Of a DNA stretch of 64,000 bases, positions 37,920-51,200 are shown piece after piece. The stretch spans positions 17,548,009 to 17,612,008 of the forward strand of contig JBBMOA010000002.1 of assembly GCA_037954235.1 (NCBI GenBank). Direction: 5' to 3'. The stretch is from Aulostomus chinensis (taxonomy: Eukaryota > Chordata > Actinopteri > Syngnathiformes > Aulostomidae). Every line of letters starts with the position of its first letter. The first letter of the stretch is position 1. The notes beneath the pieces are model-generated. The model was not told the origin of the DNA and ran no database searches. It was given only the letters and a program-made list of their open reading frames with translations. Made by a program: the position numbers and the translations under genes.

Positions 37920-39232
37920 TGTACATAAAAAGATACTTTTTATTTCTTTTATGTTTTTTTTCTTTACACTTAACTGAGTGATATTACAGTACATAGGTTA
38001 TTTACAACTGTGCAGTAATGTGTGGCAAAATAAATTATCTAGAAGGCAGCAAGAATACATTGGTTAACGAATATAAAAACTGTACATAATTTACGGAATA
38101 CAACTTTTTTTCAGTTTTCTTTTGTTTTTTTTTCCATTAAACTAATATTGGCTCTGTAGTGTTTCAAGTCACTTCCTCAGAAACAATGAAATGCCCAAGT
38201 AAAGAAATAGACAAAAACAATATTTTCTCCTCCTGCCAAACCACTATTTCTCAATAGTCTCTTTGAATCTCAACATTCGTTATGTTTGTTTCTTCTGGTT
38301 GTCCTGTGGTGCTTTTGCAGTCCATGGCGGTCTGACATGTTTGTGTTGGAGCAAGCGGGGTGGCTGAGGAACACTCCGGTCTGTCCTCAGGAATCCACGC
38401 TCCTCCTCTTCTGTTTTGCGAAGCTGAGAGGCTGCAGGATCAGTCTCCTCCTCTCAGACATGCACACACGTCAATAACCCTCAGCTCTATTCCAATCTGC
38501 TGCAGGCTCTGTTGCACAGTTGTTTACCTTGGCCCGGTGCAGTTTGAACGGAGAGGGTGTCCTCTGGGTATACGGTCTTGTAACCCAAATCCATCTGAGG
38601 CTGGTTCTATCTTCTTGGTCTCTCAATTCCAGCCGACTTGCTGTAGATACATGCTGAAGATCCGCATGACGCACCACAGCTCTGTCCACATCCTCTGGGT
38701 CAGCACTGGATGCTGTCAAGTTCTCCTGGCCCACCTGGAGCCCAGGGTCAATAGGGGAGGCTTCTCCTCAGTCCTCCCTCAGGGCAGGCACCACACTGCT
38801 GGGAGAGCTCCGCTCTGATACCTCCTCCCAGTGGTGGGTCTTTGAAGCAGGGACCAAAAATGAATGCAGAAAATATATCTCTGTCCCTTGTCTCACTGTA
38901 ACTGAGCACTGGGGAGTTTTGTCCCAATATTGGAGCCACAAAGCAAAAACGGTTCTTGCTTGTCATGCTCCAATCATAAAAGGAGTAAAAACTTGAGGAT
39001 GAAAGTGCAAGTTGAGTATTTTCTGTTTCCCCAGTAAAAACATGATTCCTTCTTCATGGAAGGGAATGAAGAGCAAGTTTTTCACCTATACTCTTTTGCT
39101 ATATGATATTTTTTCTTGTCGAAAGTCCTCTCTCAAACTTGCTAGCCCTTTCCAGTCGCTCTGTTCAACAAAGTCTCTTTGAGAAGAAGTGATGCAGACG
39201 AAGTTTGCTCTTCATCTGAGAGCACAAGGGGG
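37920..39232 (-). other. ankrd11: Probable ankrd11 3'UTR (proximal form)
   Basis: This follows directly after the TGA at 39233-39235 and contains no further conserved coding. It reaches a canonical AATAAA (minus strand, 37939-37944) with AT-rich sequence upstream of it. The 3' end is inferred from the signal; cDNA ends would settle it. A second AATAAA at 35133-35138 could give a UTR about 2.8 kb longer. Confidence 0.5.
37939..37944 (-). terminator. ankrd11: Candidate polyadenylation signal AATAAA, ankrd11 proximal
   Basis: Exact AATAAA on the minus strand about 1.3 kb after the ankrd11 stop. A G-rich tract lies about 210 bp further downstream on the plus strand. Confidence 0.45.
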
Positions 39233-42200
39233 TCACGCAGGCAGCAGAACGAAGTCGTCGTTGACGTCGACCATTGGCACGTAGAAGGACGGCACTTCGT
39301 TGACACAGAGGGATTTGTGGCCTGCTGGATCCAGCTCCTGGACCTTCAACTGCCACTCCATCCTTTGCACTGCATTGAGGGCCGCTGCCTCGTGCTGTTG
39401 CCGCATCAACAAACATGTCTGGTGAGAGGAGACGTAAGCATCAGTACACCTGACAGGTTCTCGGGGTAAAGCATCAAAACCTTTGACTGCACATATCAAA
39501 TGACTGCAGGGTGCACTTTCATACCTTCATGCGGTCATATTTATCATCCACATCCTGGATCCAGGAAATGAACTGACGAGCGTTGAAGCGATCTCTCACA
39601 GATTTGTTCTCATCACCCTGAGAAGAGTAAGTTATGACCCAGATTATTGACAGGAACAGGTAATGATGGCTGACATGTTCCATGGCACTGAGTCTGTATT
39701 TACATATTTCCCACCTGGCTTTCTGATGGCATATTGTATACTTCAGAGTCCAAAAGCATGGTGCAGGCACTGAATGGCACAGCCTGATTGGCTATTGTCC
39801 TGGCAGCTCTGCAGTGGACTCTTAACACTTCCTGCTCACATGAGACGATGAGCTTCTCCTGTGGACCGTGAGCAAAAGAGGAAACAATTAGATACAACGT
39901 TAAATAAGCTTACCAACAACTGCATCAACAGAAGTGGGTCTTGATCTTCCAAGCTGCTCTGTATGATTTGTTGAAATGGTCATTATAGAGATGACTCAGA
40001 TTTGTGTCTGTAGTTCTCTCTGACAAATCTAGCTGTAGAAATACAAGCTGTGATCTGTCAAAGAATCCCTTCAAGCAGTCTGTGTGACAGGCTGTGTGTA
40101 AGAGCAGGGAGTGACAACTAGTGGATTCTGGGAAGGAGAATAAGCCTTGTGTAAAAACATGGACATGTCAAAACAGTATATTTCTTACCCGTTCTATGCT
40201 GTGCTGCAGCCTGAGCTTCCCTCTCACTGCCTCTTGTTGTCTGAAGAGCTCCTTCAGAGGTTCTGACAGTGATGGGGGTGGGGCAATCTGATGAGGAATT
40301 AAAAAAGACCATTTATATCCTCCTTAACCATTCTATTGGTAGTAAACTAGAGAAAAGACAGCAAATCAATGAGCCCCTGGTTACATGAAATTGCTGCCAA
40401 AGAAAAGTTATTCAGAATCAGACTTCTTGGTGTTTAGAAGAACTGCCTTAAGTACATCTGTGGCTGCATCTTTAGAAAAAAGGTCAAACCATCTTTACTT
40501 ACCACAGGGATGTGAAGCTTGCTGAGGGGCTTGCCGTCCAGCAGGTACGAGCCAGTGTAAGTCACATACTCAGCATAACACTGTGGGGCCTGTGGGGTGA
40601 TGTAGCACAAAATCTTTCTCTTTTCCTCAATCTTCTTCCTGATCTGCAGGTACTCAAAGTAGGGGTTGGAGCGGTCACTGTGGTAAGGCTCAATATCATC
40701 CAGCTTGATGGCATTGACTACCACAGCCAGGGTCTGTTGAATCATTTCCCTGGTCTGCTGCATGGCTGTGTTGACCAGTTGGACCTGGACCTGCTGTCCA
40801 GCCGAACGTGGAAATTTCCTCTTCCGCGGGTGCTGAGTCTGAGACTCCTCTTCATCCACAGGAGGAGGTCGACCTTTGGTCGTCTTACTGAGAACCACTG
40901 ATGCTGGAGTGGTCACAGATGAAGATACAGCCACTGCTGGGTTTGAATTTGATGCCGTAGACGATAAACTGAGGACAGATTCTTTGTCTTTCTTCAAAGC
41001 TGAGAAGGCAGATGCTGAGGTGGGAGTCGGAGTTCTGGTGGGAATAGGGTTAATGCTCACTGTTGGACAACTTGTTACAGGGGATGCAGATGCTGAAGAG
41101 GTTATTATGCTGGAGGTAGGAGGGACAGCAGCAGCAGAGGGATTGTTCTTGGCGCGATTGCGGGTCATCCTTTGAGGGACTTCATCTACCTTTTTAGGGA
41201 CTTCTGCAGTGGTGGACACAGTGGTCAGTATTACTGTGGGCAGCTTGGATGTAGTCTCCTGAGTGTCTGACAGATCTACTGTGCTAGGGATGGTAACTGC
41301 CACTGGAAGCTGAGGAAGAGGACTGCATGAAACGGATTCTGCTACGGGCTCAGACATCTCCTCTGGTCTCACCTCTGACTTGATAGTAGACACTGAGTCC
41401 AGTGGTAACTGCAAAGACTCGGACAAGGAGTGGATCTGTAAGTGATGTGGCTGACTGGCATCTGATTTCACAGATGAATATGTCACATCGGGTTCTGACT
41501 CATCAGGGGCTCCATAAGGTCCCTTGCTTTCCAACATGCTGCTCTGGTGAGTAAAAGCCAGAGAGCTGTTGACTGGGACACTCTGAGGTTCAGGGTCCAA
41601 CTCTTGCTGGAAGTTGGCATGAGATGATGGTACAACTAAATCTTGCCCAGGAGATTCCCCAACACCTAGGTCTTCAGCAGGGCACGAAGTCTTCACCAGA
41701 CTTGGGAGGTTCACCTCGATTATGTCTTGGTCCTCTACTTCTGTGATGGTGTGTCTAATGTGGGATGGTACAGTCTTGTTGTGGTCAGCTAGCTCTGGCT
41801 CTCGGGGCTCAGTCTCTTCAGACTTGTCTGGGAGTGGTAGGTCAGGCAAAGAGAACGGCCCCAAGTCATCCAATTCATCTGCATCAGCAGAGAATGGGTC
41901 TGCCCAGGGTACTACTGGCTCAGGGCCAACTGCTGGAGTCATGTGACCATCGGGAGTAGTACTGAAGTTGTGTGTGCTCTGTCTGCTTTCTGGTTCTACA
42001 CATGCTGTCTCTGCCTCCATCTGGTGACCATCCTCTATGTTTGGCTTGTTGCAATCCTGGAAGAAAGACTCCAGCCTTGTGGAGGAGGAAGAGGTATTTA
42101 AATAGTTGGGTTCCCCATCAAGAACAGTGTCAGGCCTCTCTGGAGAGGGAATATCAGCCTGCTCATCAAAGTCCTCAGGGTCCTCCTTATGCCATCTATT

Positions 42201-45200
42201 CCAGGTGGCATAAGGAGGCGTGACAGATGGGTGCCCAGACATGTGTTGCACTTCACTGTCTGAATGAGAATAAGGGCTGGTTATTTTGGAGACAGCCGTT
42301 TCTATCTCCCCAAACGTCCTGTGGGGAGACTTGATGTCTACGTCAGGGTTCCAACCCATGCTGTGATCAAAACAGTTTTCCCCATGGTTGGGTGCAGAAT
42401 GTGCTGGAGACAAGTGGTGGACATCTGGATCTTGATGATCTGGAGACTCTGTAGGCCAACTTTTCCCCATAGGGTCCTCAACCTGAGGAGAGAAAGAACA
42501 GGAATCCCCTTTCTGCTCTGTCTCCTCTACAGCACACTGATCTCCATTGGTTCTTTCATCCAAATCGGCATCCTCCTCTTCCTCTTCCTCTTCCTCCTCA
42601 TCTTCCTCCTCCTCCTCTTCCTGTTCCTCTGTGACAGACGGAAGATCTGAGAGGACCAGGTTAGGCTCACTGTGGTGAGGCTCAGAGATGTCATCAATGT
42701 CCAGTGGAGGCAAAGCTGCAGGAGCTGGTGTTGGTGGTGCAGCAATGTCAAAGCAGGGCTCTTGGGGGTCTGGCCTGTGAACAGGTGTAGAAGGTTTAGG
42801 CAAGAAGTTGTTGTAGACACTGTCAGGAAGGTGCTCATTACTCTCTGAGCAAGCCAGGGTTGGCGCTGTCACATCTGGTGTTGGATGAGTAGGCTCCCGC
42901 CTCGGTGACAGCATTCTAATTGGGGAGAAGTAGGGGGATGACAAGCACTCAAGCCTATCCACAGATGCCGATTTCTCTTCCAGAGTCTGTGAGGAAGCTA
43001 TTGGCTCAAATTCAGCTGCTGGGTCACTCTGCTGTCGGAGAAACTTGTCAGCTTCAGCTTTGAACTCTTCCTCCAGAGGCCTGCGGACATCAGATGATGC
43101 AGATCGGCTCACAAGGGGCAGCTGGAGGTTCTTTGCAGGGGTAGGGCAGGTACCTTCCTGAAAACCCTGTGAGTTAGAGTACCTGCTGGGTGGAAAACAG
43201 GAAGGAAAGATATTAGAAAATGGCAGTGTAAAAACTACTTTACATCAACAAACAGTCTGCCAAGGTGAAATAAAATGTTAATACCTTTCAAAGAAGGATG
43301 GTGAGCACGCATTCATAGACATAGTCATAGCCGATGAGTTTTGGCAGTCCAGCCCATCTAGCATGATGTCAGGGTAATCTTCTGCACTGCAAGATGGGGT
43401 CCGTGGAGTCTGCATCACTTCCTCATAACTGGGGCAGGAGATGACGGATGTTGGTGTGGGGACACCAGTTGGCCTATTCTGATCTGGTCTGGGAGAAGCA
43501 GGGAGGTTCTCTTTCATTTGGTGGCCAGATAGCCAGTCCTTGGAATTTTGACTGTCAGTGGGCTGGAACTTCCTGCCAGGGGACATCATTTGGGCTGGGA
43601 GGCTCACATCCTTCAGCTTCTTCTCTTTAAGACCAGACTCCAGACTATTGGATTTCTTTGAAGATAGCTCGCTGCGGTTTTTCCGTACTTCTTCAGTGGA
43701 CTTGGTTTTATCCTTGAGTTTAGGGTCCCCTGACTTGGGTCTCAGCTTGTCCATCTGCTTCATCCTTTCCTTGTGTCTCTTGTGGCGCTCCTCTATTTCT
43801 TGGTCTTTAAGACTCAACATCTGACCAAAACTTGTAATTTGATAATCACCATCCACCAATAGTTTTTCACGTGGACGTATATCTTTGCGTCCTGTGTCTT
43901 TGGACTGATTGAGCTTTTCATTTTCATCTTTCGCCTTTGATTTATTGTGGTCCAATCTGTTGTCTTTGTCCAATGCATCCCGATTTCTGTCTTTTTTCAT
44001 GTCAAATTTAGGACTTTCTTCTTTTGATCTTTCTTTCAAAACTGTGACCTGAGGACTTTCTTTCAACCCCGACTTCACATCCTCTTTGGTGTGTTTAAAT
44101 GACCCAAAGCCATCAATGTGCTTATTTTTCTCCTCCTTCATTTTTTCCTTATGTTTCTCTTTTTTCTTTTTGTCCTTCACCCTGTCACTGATGACACCAG
44201 TTGGTTTATCTTTTTTGGACATCTCTTTTTCAAATTCCAAAGTTTTATCAAAGTCGTCCTCACCATCTCCCTTGCCACCATATGGGAATGTGTAAGGATC
44301 TGCCTCCAGAGGCATGGGCTCTTTCTCAAAAGGTAAGCTCTCTCTCCGGCTGTAAGAGTCTCTGATCTCCTCTGTCTTGTCACGTTTGTCTCCTTTGTCC
44401 TTCTTGACCTTTTCTTTCTCCTTGTCATGGCTTTTCTTGGACGAAGATGAGGAAGAATGTCGATGTCGCTCTTTCTCTCTGAACTTATCCTGGGGTGTAG
44501 ATATAGATAGGGGGTCTCTCCTGTCCTCAGACACGTCTGCCAGGCTGATGGAGTCGTAGTAACTTGTGAGGACAGGTTCATGACCTCTGTCAGTGAAGCT
44601 GTCTGAAGAAATATCACTATTCTTGTCATTAGAGTCATCTTTGTAATCGTTCATTGCTTCCTCCTCCAGTTTCTCAAGGAGGGACTTCTCATTCTCTCCA
44701 CTACCTTTTGAGGGTTTCCTGTCCTTAGAATGATCTAACTTATCTTTATATTTGCTCTTTGTCTTTTCCTCACTGGTGTCCCGTTTGTCCAGCAGCTTTT
44801 GCTTATTTTTCTTCTCTTGGTTTGAGTCCACTGACATTCTGTCTTTCCTTTCCTTGTGTTTTATGTCCACTGAGTCTTTCTTGTCTTTATTGTGTTTCTC
44901 TAAAGAGCCCTTCCTCTCTTTTCCTGTGTCAAATGTGGCCTTTTCTTTCTTCTTTTCTTTGTGGTCTTTGTCTTTTGCCTTTTCTACATTGTGTTTAGCC
45001 TCTGCAGAAGATTTCCTGGCTTTTTCTGAGGGGAAGTGATCCAGGTCATCTTGATCAGGTGTCGAATCTTTTCTGATGGAGTCACACACAAGTGCACCAC
45101 CACTGTAACTGTCCTCGTCATCACTTTCATCAGTGAAAATGTCAGCTATTTTATACCATGTTTTTTCTCTGATTTTCTCAGGTTTTCTTTCCTCTTTCTT

Positions 45201-48200
45201 CACCTCCAAGAAATCCTTCTCCCGATCAGCGTGTTTGTCTTGAGAGGCCTTTTCTTTCTTGTCCTTGGTCTGTTCTGATGACATCTTTCGATCTTTGTCT
45301 TTGCCATGAGACTCTTTGTGTTTGTCTTTGGCTCCTTCCTTCTTGTCTTTGGTGCTGCGATCTGTGTCCTTCTCCTTGACAGATTTTTCAGTGGAGTTTT
45401 TCTCGCTCTTCTCCTTCTCCTGATCAGTACCCCGGTCTTTTGCTTTCTCCTTGTGCCTTTCTGCTTTTTTCTCTCGCTTTTCCATCCCCTCACCCTTCTT
45501 TTCTTTCTCCTTTCCAGAATGGTTTCTTTCTCTTATATCGCATGTTTTACTATCCATGTCTTTGAAGAAGGGGTCACTGCCATACTCTTCTCTTACTGAC
45601 TCTTGCTTGATTTTAAGGTCTTTTCTTTCCTTTACAAAGTCATATGAGTCTTTGCGGTCTCGACTGCTATCCAGAGAATCCTTGTCTTTTTTGTCTTTTA
45701 AAAGGTCCATTGACTCCTTTCGTTTCTTTTCTTTCTCAACTGAGTGACTTGAGTTCAATTTTTGTTTTTCTGACCAGTCTTTTTTCTTATCATTTGTCTT
45801 TTCTGAAGTGTCTTTGTCTTTCTTCTTAGATGTAACATCTTTCTCTGCTCTTTTCTCATTATGATCTGATTTCTTGTCCTTGACTTTGTTTTCTTTCCTC
45901 CTTGTCTCCTCCTTAACAGTCTCGACAATTAGTTTAACAGAATTATTGGCTTTGTATTCCTTGTAGTCTTTGACAGGAGCATCCCAGCTGTCATCTCCAT
46001 AGAGGGAGGAGTCCGAGGACATCTCAGAGCCCCATCGGTCATGATGGTCATCTGAGGCACTGAGCTTTGTGTCTTCCAGGTTGAGGAAACGGTTGGGAAC
46101 ATCATAGCTTTCATATTCAGACTCATCTTTCTGAGCTTTGTCCTTTTTACATTTCTCCTTCTCCTCCTTGGAGTTTTTCTCCTTGTCAACCTTAAGATGC
46201 TTTTCCTCTTTCTGCTCACTCTTCCTATCTGCTTTTGAGGAGGACTTCTCCTTGGACTTTTTCTTTTTCTCCTCTTTGTGAGCCTTCTGTTTATCCTCCT
46301 TGGGTTTCTCCTTAATATTTCTTTCCTTGTCAGATTTTACAGGCTTTTCCCTCTCCTCCTTATTGGTCTTGTCCTTGGTCGAGTCCTTTGTTTTCTTATT
46401 TTTCTCCTCTTTCACTGTTCTATGCAGGTCTTTCCCAGATGACCAATCCTTATCCTCAGATTTGCTTTTTGATAGCCTTTCCTCCTTTTTCGAATGTTCT
46501 TTTTCATGTTTGGATAGCTTGACTTTGCTCTCAGTTGGGGATTCTGACTCAACAATTAAGGACTTTTGTCTTGAATCGTCAAAATCAAAAGAATAGCTTT
46601 TGACAAATTTCTCATTCATATCTTGATTGAGTACGAGACTAGGAGCTTTGTCCTTTTCCTTGTTTTTGTGCTTGTGCTTCACTTTATGCTTTTTTAGCAC
46701 TTTGCCATCTACATCTGTTTTAGAGGCTGTACTATCTGCATTGGAGTTTTTGTAGAGCTCTGGATTTTTCTTATCTACCGTGTTACTGTGCACATTGTTA
46801 TTCTTCTTTTTGTTCTCTTGCGCTTTCCTTTTAACTTGCTTTATTGACTCTATGCTGGAATCAGCAGAAGAGTAGTCAGACTCACTGGACAGTCTTGTTC
46901 TAACTGAATCTGAGAGAGAACTGACGTCGGACCATGTCGGAGATGACACAGTCTTCCAACCATCTGTCCTCCACTGCTTTGGGTGTTGTTCTGCTAATGA
47001 CGGTGCTTGTTTCTGAGAGTTCAAGTTTCCATGTGAGGAAGAGGATGCGTTAAAGCCAGGGGATTCTTTCAGGCTCATTGCAGAGGAGTCCTTTATACTA
47101 TTTGAGCCCTTATCATCTTCACTCTCCATATCTCCACAGTCAGAATCAGAGGTACAGAATTTGTCATTAACTTTGCCAAACCTGACCTCTTTACTAACAT
47201 TGTTTTTACTCTCCTTCTTCCGTTTCTTCTTTACTTTGTTCTTCTCTTTTTGTTGTTTAGAGCTCAGGCTGGCTGAGTCTCTTGTCTTGGTATTCGTTTG
47301 CTGGGCCTGTTGCCGTGGTGTAGGCGCTGGAGTGAAACACAACGTCCTATCATCCTCATCTGAACTGTTACTGTCCGAGATGATCCGCCTGACAGTTTTC
47401 TTTGGTGCGAGCGAGTTGGTGTTTTTGGAATAGGTTTTGACCTCCATCTTGGGTATGGAGATGAAGCTGTTGGCCTTGCTGATTGAGTCCTTACGGAAGT
47501 CTTTCTTCAAGAGGTGCTTATCATCCACAGGGGGTACGCGTTCCTCCTCATCATCCTCATCAAATTCATATTCATCTTTGATAGGAGTGACAGCAGATTT
47601 AGGAGGGTCTACTGTTTTCCCTTTCAACTTCAGGCCTTTCTCAAACTCTGAGTCTGTGTTATTGCCATCAACAGAGCTGGATGGGGCAAATGAGGGGGCA
47701 TCCTCCTCCTCTGAAGATTCTGTGCAGAGGAAAAAAAGACACAATCAGCAAACAATTGTAATATTTTAGGTGGTACATTGTCGCAAACTACTTGTACAGC
47801 AATTCAAAAGTATTTGGGTTTGTTACTCCCACAGGAATTGATAACAAACCTGATGAACTTTCTTCACTTGAGGTGTAAGTGTCTTTCCCCAGCAATAAAT
47901 TCAGCATAGTTGGAGAGTTGGCAACCTTCAAAGGTGTTTCACCTCTTCTGTTGCTTTGACGTGGGTCTCCCCCATACCGTAAAAGTAGCTTAACCACCTG
48001 AAACAAATAAGATACACATATATTTAATTAATACTATGATTAAAATATATATTTGAGAAAACATTGATCAAGGTGTCCTGAGGTTCATAAATATTACAAG
48101 TTCACATCATGAATAAAATTGGTGGCAGCACTTATGAGAGTGATCTGACGATGTTTCGGTATAAAGCTGTTTTGACTTTCAATGCTTTTGTTCTTTACCT

Positions 48201-51200
48201 TGAAATGTCCATTGTTGGATGCATCATGAAGAGGGGTGTCATCATCCAGACCCTTGGTGTTGACCTCTGCTCCGGCTGCCAGCAGCTGCTTGGCCACATC
48301 ATAGTACCCTCTGTTACACGCCTCATGCAATGCAGTCCAGCCTTGTGAGGAGGAAAAAAGCCAAAGTGTCAAAGATGTGTAGAATGTTACTACATCCAGT
48401 AACACACAACGGTCTACACACAAAATCCCTCACCTGCAAAGTCTTTTACATTCACATCAGCTCCCTCACTGATGAGCTCCTTGATGCGGCGTACCTCTCC
48501 ACGGATTGCTGCTCTGTGCAGCCGAGTCTCTCCTCTCTCATTTCGTTTATTCACTTTGTCTTTGGTTTTAGATGCAGAGTTTGGCGTTCCCTTCTGACCT
48601 AGACTGGACTGTGACTGGTGCTTTGGTGTTGTGTCTGAAGGTAGGAGATTAAGAGTTCATAGTGTCATGAAAACAGATTGTTTCATTTATGAAAGATACC
48701 TTTTTTTAAACCTCTAGTTTAATCATACTTTATATTTTAAGATTGGTAATGGTAACAGTTAGTTTGGACTGCCAGAAGGGGGCAACCTCACTCAAAGAAT
48801 TGGAGGCAACATGAAAGACCGCTTCACTTGAGCTCATTTCATCACATTTACAAGATTAAACTGAAGCCTTAATCACATTTACATTATTGGGTTTGCACAG
48901 CTATTGTCCCAAATGATATTTGAAACTCACTCACTTAATCTATGTTCATGCTGTCAGGCATGCAACAAAGGAATTAACATATAAATAAGAGTGACTATAT
49001 ACTTGGTCTCACCAACCTAATTCTATCTCAAATCTCAACACTGAGAAACAGCCCAATCCTGCAACAGTGTCATTTTATGCCTCTAATACATATAGGGTCA
49101 AATACCTCTGTCAACAGACAATGAATGTTCATTTTGGGAGGAAAAGGAGATAATGAAATTAAATGAATAATCACCAAATGAGAAAAGTAAAAAAGATATC
49201 CAACAAATCAAGGATAAACTTCAATTTCTCTACGTTGCACCACTGTTTCAGAGCCCAGACTAAAGCAATACCAACAGGGGGGTTAGTTTAATTTCTGTGA
49301 CAGTCTCATTCTGCATTTCAGAAAAGTAATTCCACTACTCTCGATGAGCATCTATGTGACTTCAGAGACAACTACAGCCTTCACTGGCAGCATAGTTTCA
49401 CATTGCAGCAATACTACTACTAATAATAACTGAATTGTCTGGTATATCTAGCTTTCTCATTAATCAATCAAGCAGGAACCTTCATCCTCCAGGAATAAAC
49501 AAAAAGCAAACCCATTCTGCACTCCGACTGTCTCTTTAAAATCATCTTCATTGCTGTTCCACACACATTCACAGTCAACATAAAAATTTCCCTCCCATCG
49601 CTCTTTCCTTGTCCACCACAGAAGACGTGTTCTCCATGATAAGTACGCACCTGGACTGTTGACGGACTCCTCGGCTGTCATTTGCATGAGCAGGGCCACC
49701 TGCTGCCGTTCAGAGAGGGGGTACCCGGCCCGGATCCCTGGCATCCCCATTCCAAACGGCAAGCCCGCCTTCCGGGTGTTTGTGGGCTCCTTTTTAATGC
49801 GCTTCCGCTCTGGACCTGGTTTCTCTGTCATGAAATTGAGAGCAGAAGCAAAGTTTATTTTAATGTGCTGCAAGGACACACAGGAAAATATACAAACAAC
49901 ATAATAAATAAGGGAAGCTCAAGAAAGGTAATGGGTGTTAATCAATATTATATTACAAACACTTTAACTTACCCCTTTATAATTCTTACATAGAATAACG
50001 TTCCACCAATATTTGACAATTAAAGTATTAAACATCGAGGGTAATATATTAATACTGTGACTATTTATTCTCATACTTGAAATATTCAGTTCACGATGAA
50101 TAATTTGATATACAAATGATAAATTCAGGACAGATGCACTTTATAATTAATTTTTGAACGTGGATATTTTGTCTTACAAAGTAAAATAAAAGTAAAGTGA
50201 AGTGAGTACGTAGCAAGTAAAAATAACTGTCACAAAAGCAAAATATAGTCAAGGTACAATGACAGTATGAATTCTGTTTTATAACTACAAGTATTTATTT
50301 ACGCAAAGAAATCAATCTATGAGGCACAAATTTTGTTATTTCCCAGTTGCCTCTGAGGAAGGGAGGGGCCAGCAGGCAGCATGTTTATGTCTGACTGTTT
50401 CCACGCCAATCAGTCCGAACAGGGAAGAGGGTGTGACTTGGCAGGACCACAGTTATTACGAAATAGTTGGTGTGCATTTCAATTCAACATGGCCTTGCCA
50501 AGGTCACCACATGCCTGCCTGCTTGCCTGCCAGGCTGACTGGAGACATAGTGCTACTGGACAAAAGCAGCTGCTCCGCAGAGACACACCCAGCAATTATT
50601 TTCAGTGGCAACATACCATCTGATGACCCTTCGAGAGGGTACAGCTACACATGATGGCTGTAACGTCTAATCAATGGCAATATACAACAAAACTAAAAAC
50701 AAAAGTTTAGAATACACAAGCCTACCACAAAGAGCAAAACAGAAACAGAGACACCAGAGAGCCGTGGATGTGTCTAAGCCTGATTTTTCTGGGACTCTTC
50801 TTGTTCCAAGAGTGGCTGCATTGCTCAAGGCCACAAACAAGTAAGTAATTAAGGTAAAAAGGAGCCAGGGTGTATCGCACTTCCGGAGGCTAAAGGTTTT
50901 TTAGGGAAAACATTTTCCAGTCACAAGTACAGAGCTGATGAACTTTCACTAACATCTGTGAACACTTATGGCTAATGTGCCCCCCACCCCTCTTTGATAG
51001 ACTCTCACGTTCTCTTCAGCATTTGCTATTTAGACACATTCCTTCTGCTAAGACTTTAACAGAGGGAACCACAGAAGCAGTCCAAACATGTTTTTGGAGA
51101 GGCAGAACAGAGAAAGTGCTACGCTAGCTTTTCCAGGGTATGTTTACAAGATTGGGAACCAGAAAGGCAGTTATTACCCTGATGCACAGACACAGAGGTC

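Noticed and set aside
43278..43284. Premature stop in ankrd11 after SPSFFER
   Set aside because: The reading frame and family alignment resume exactly after a canonical acceptor at 43183, so an intron explains it better than a nonsense mutation.
44086..47769. Several antisense frames rich in Ser/Leu/Phe over ankrd11
   Set aside because: They are the complement of the Lys/Glu/Asp-rich coding sequence, whose biased codons suppress stops on the other strand.
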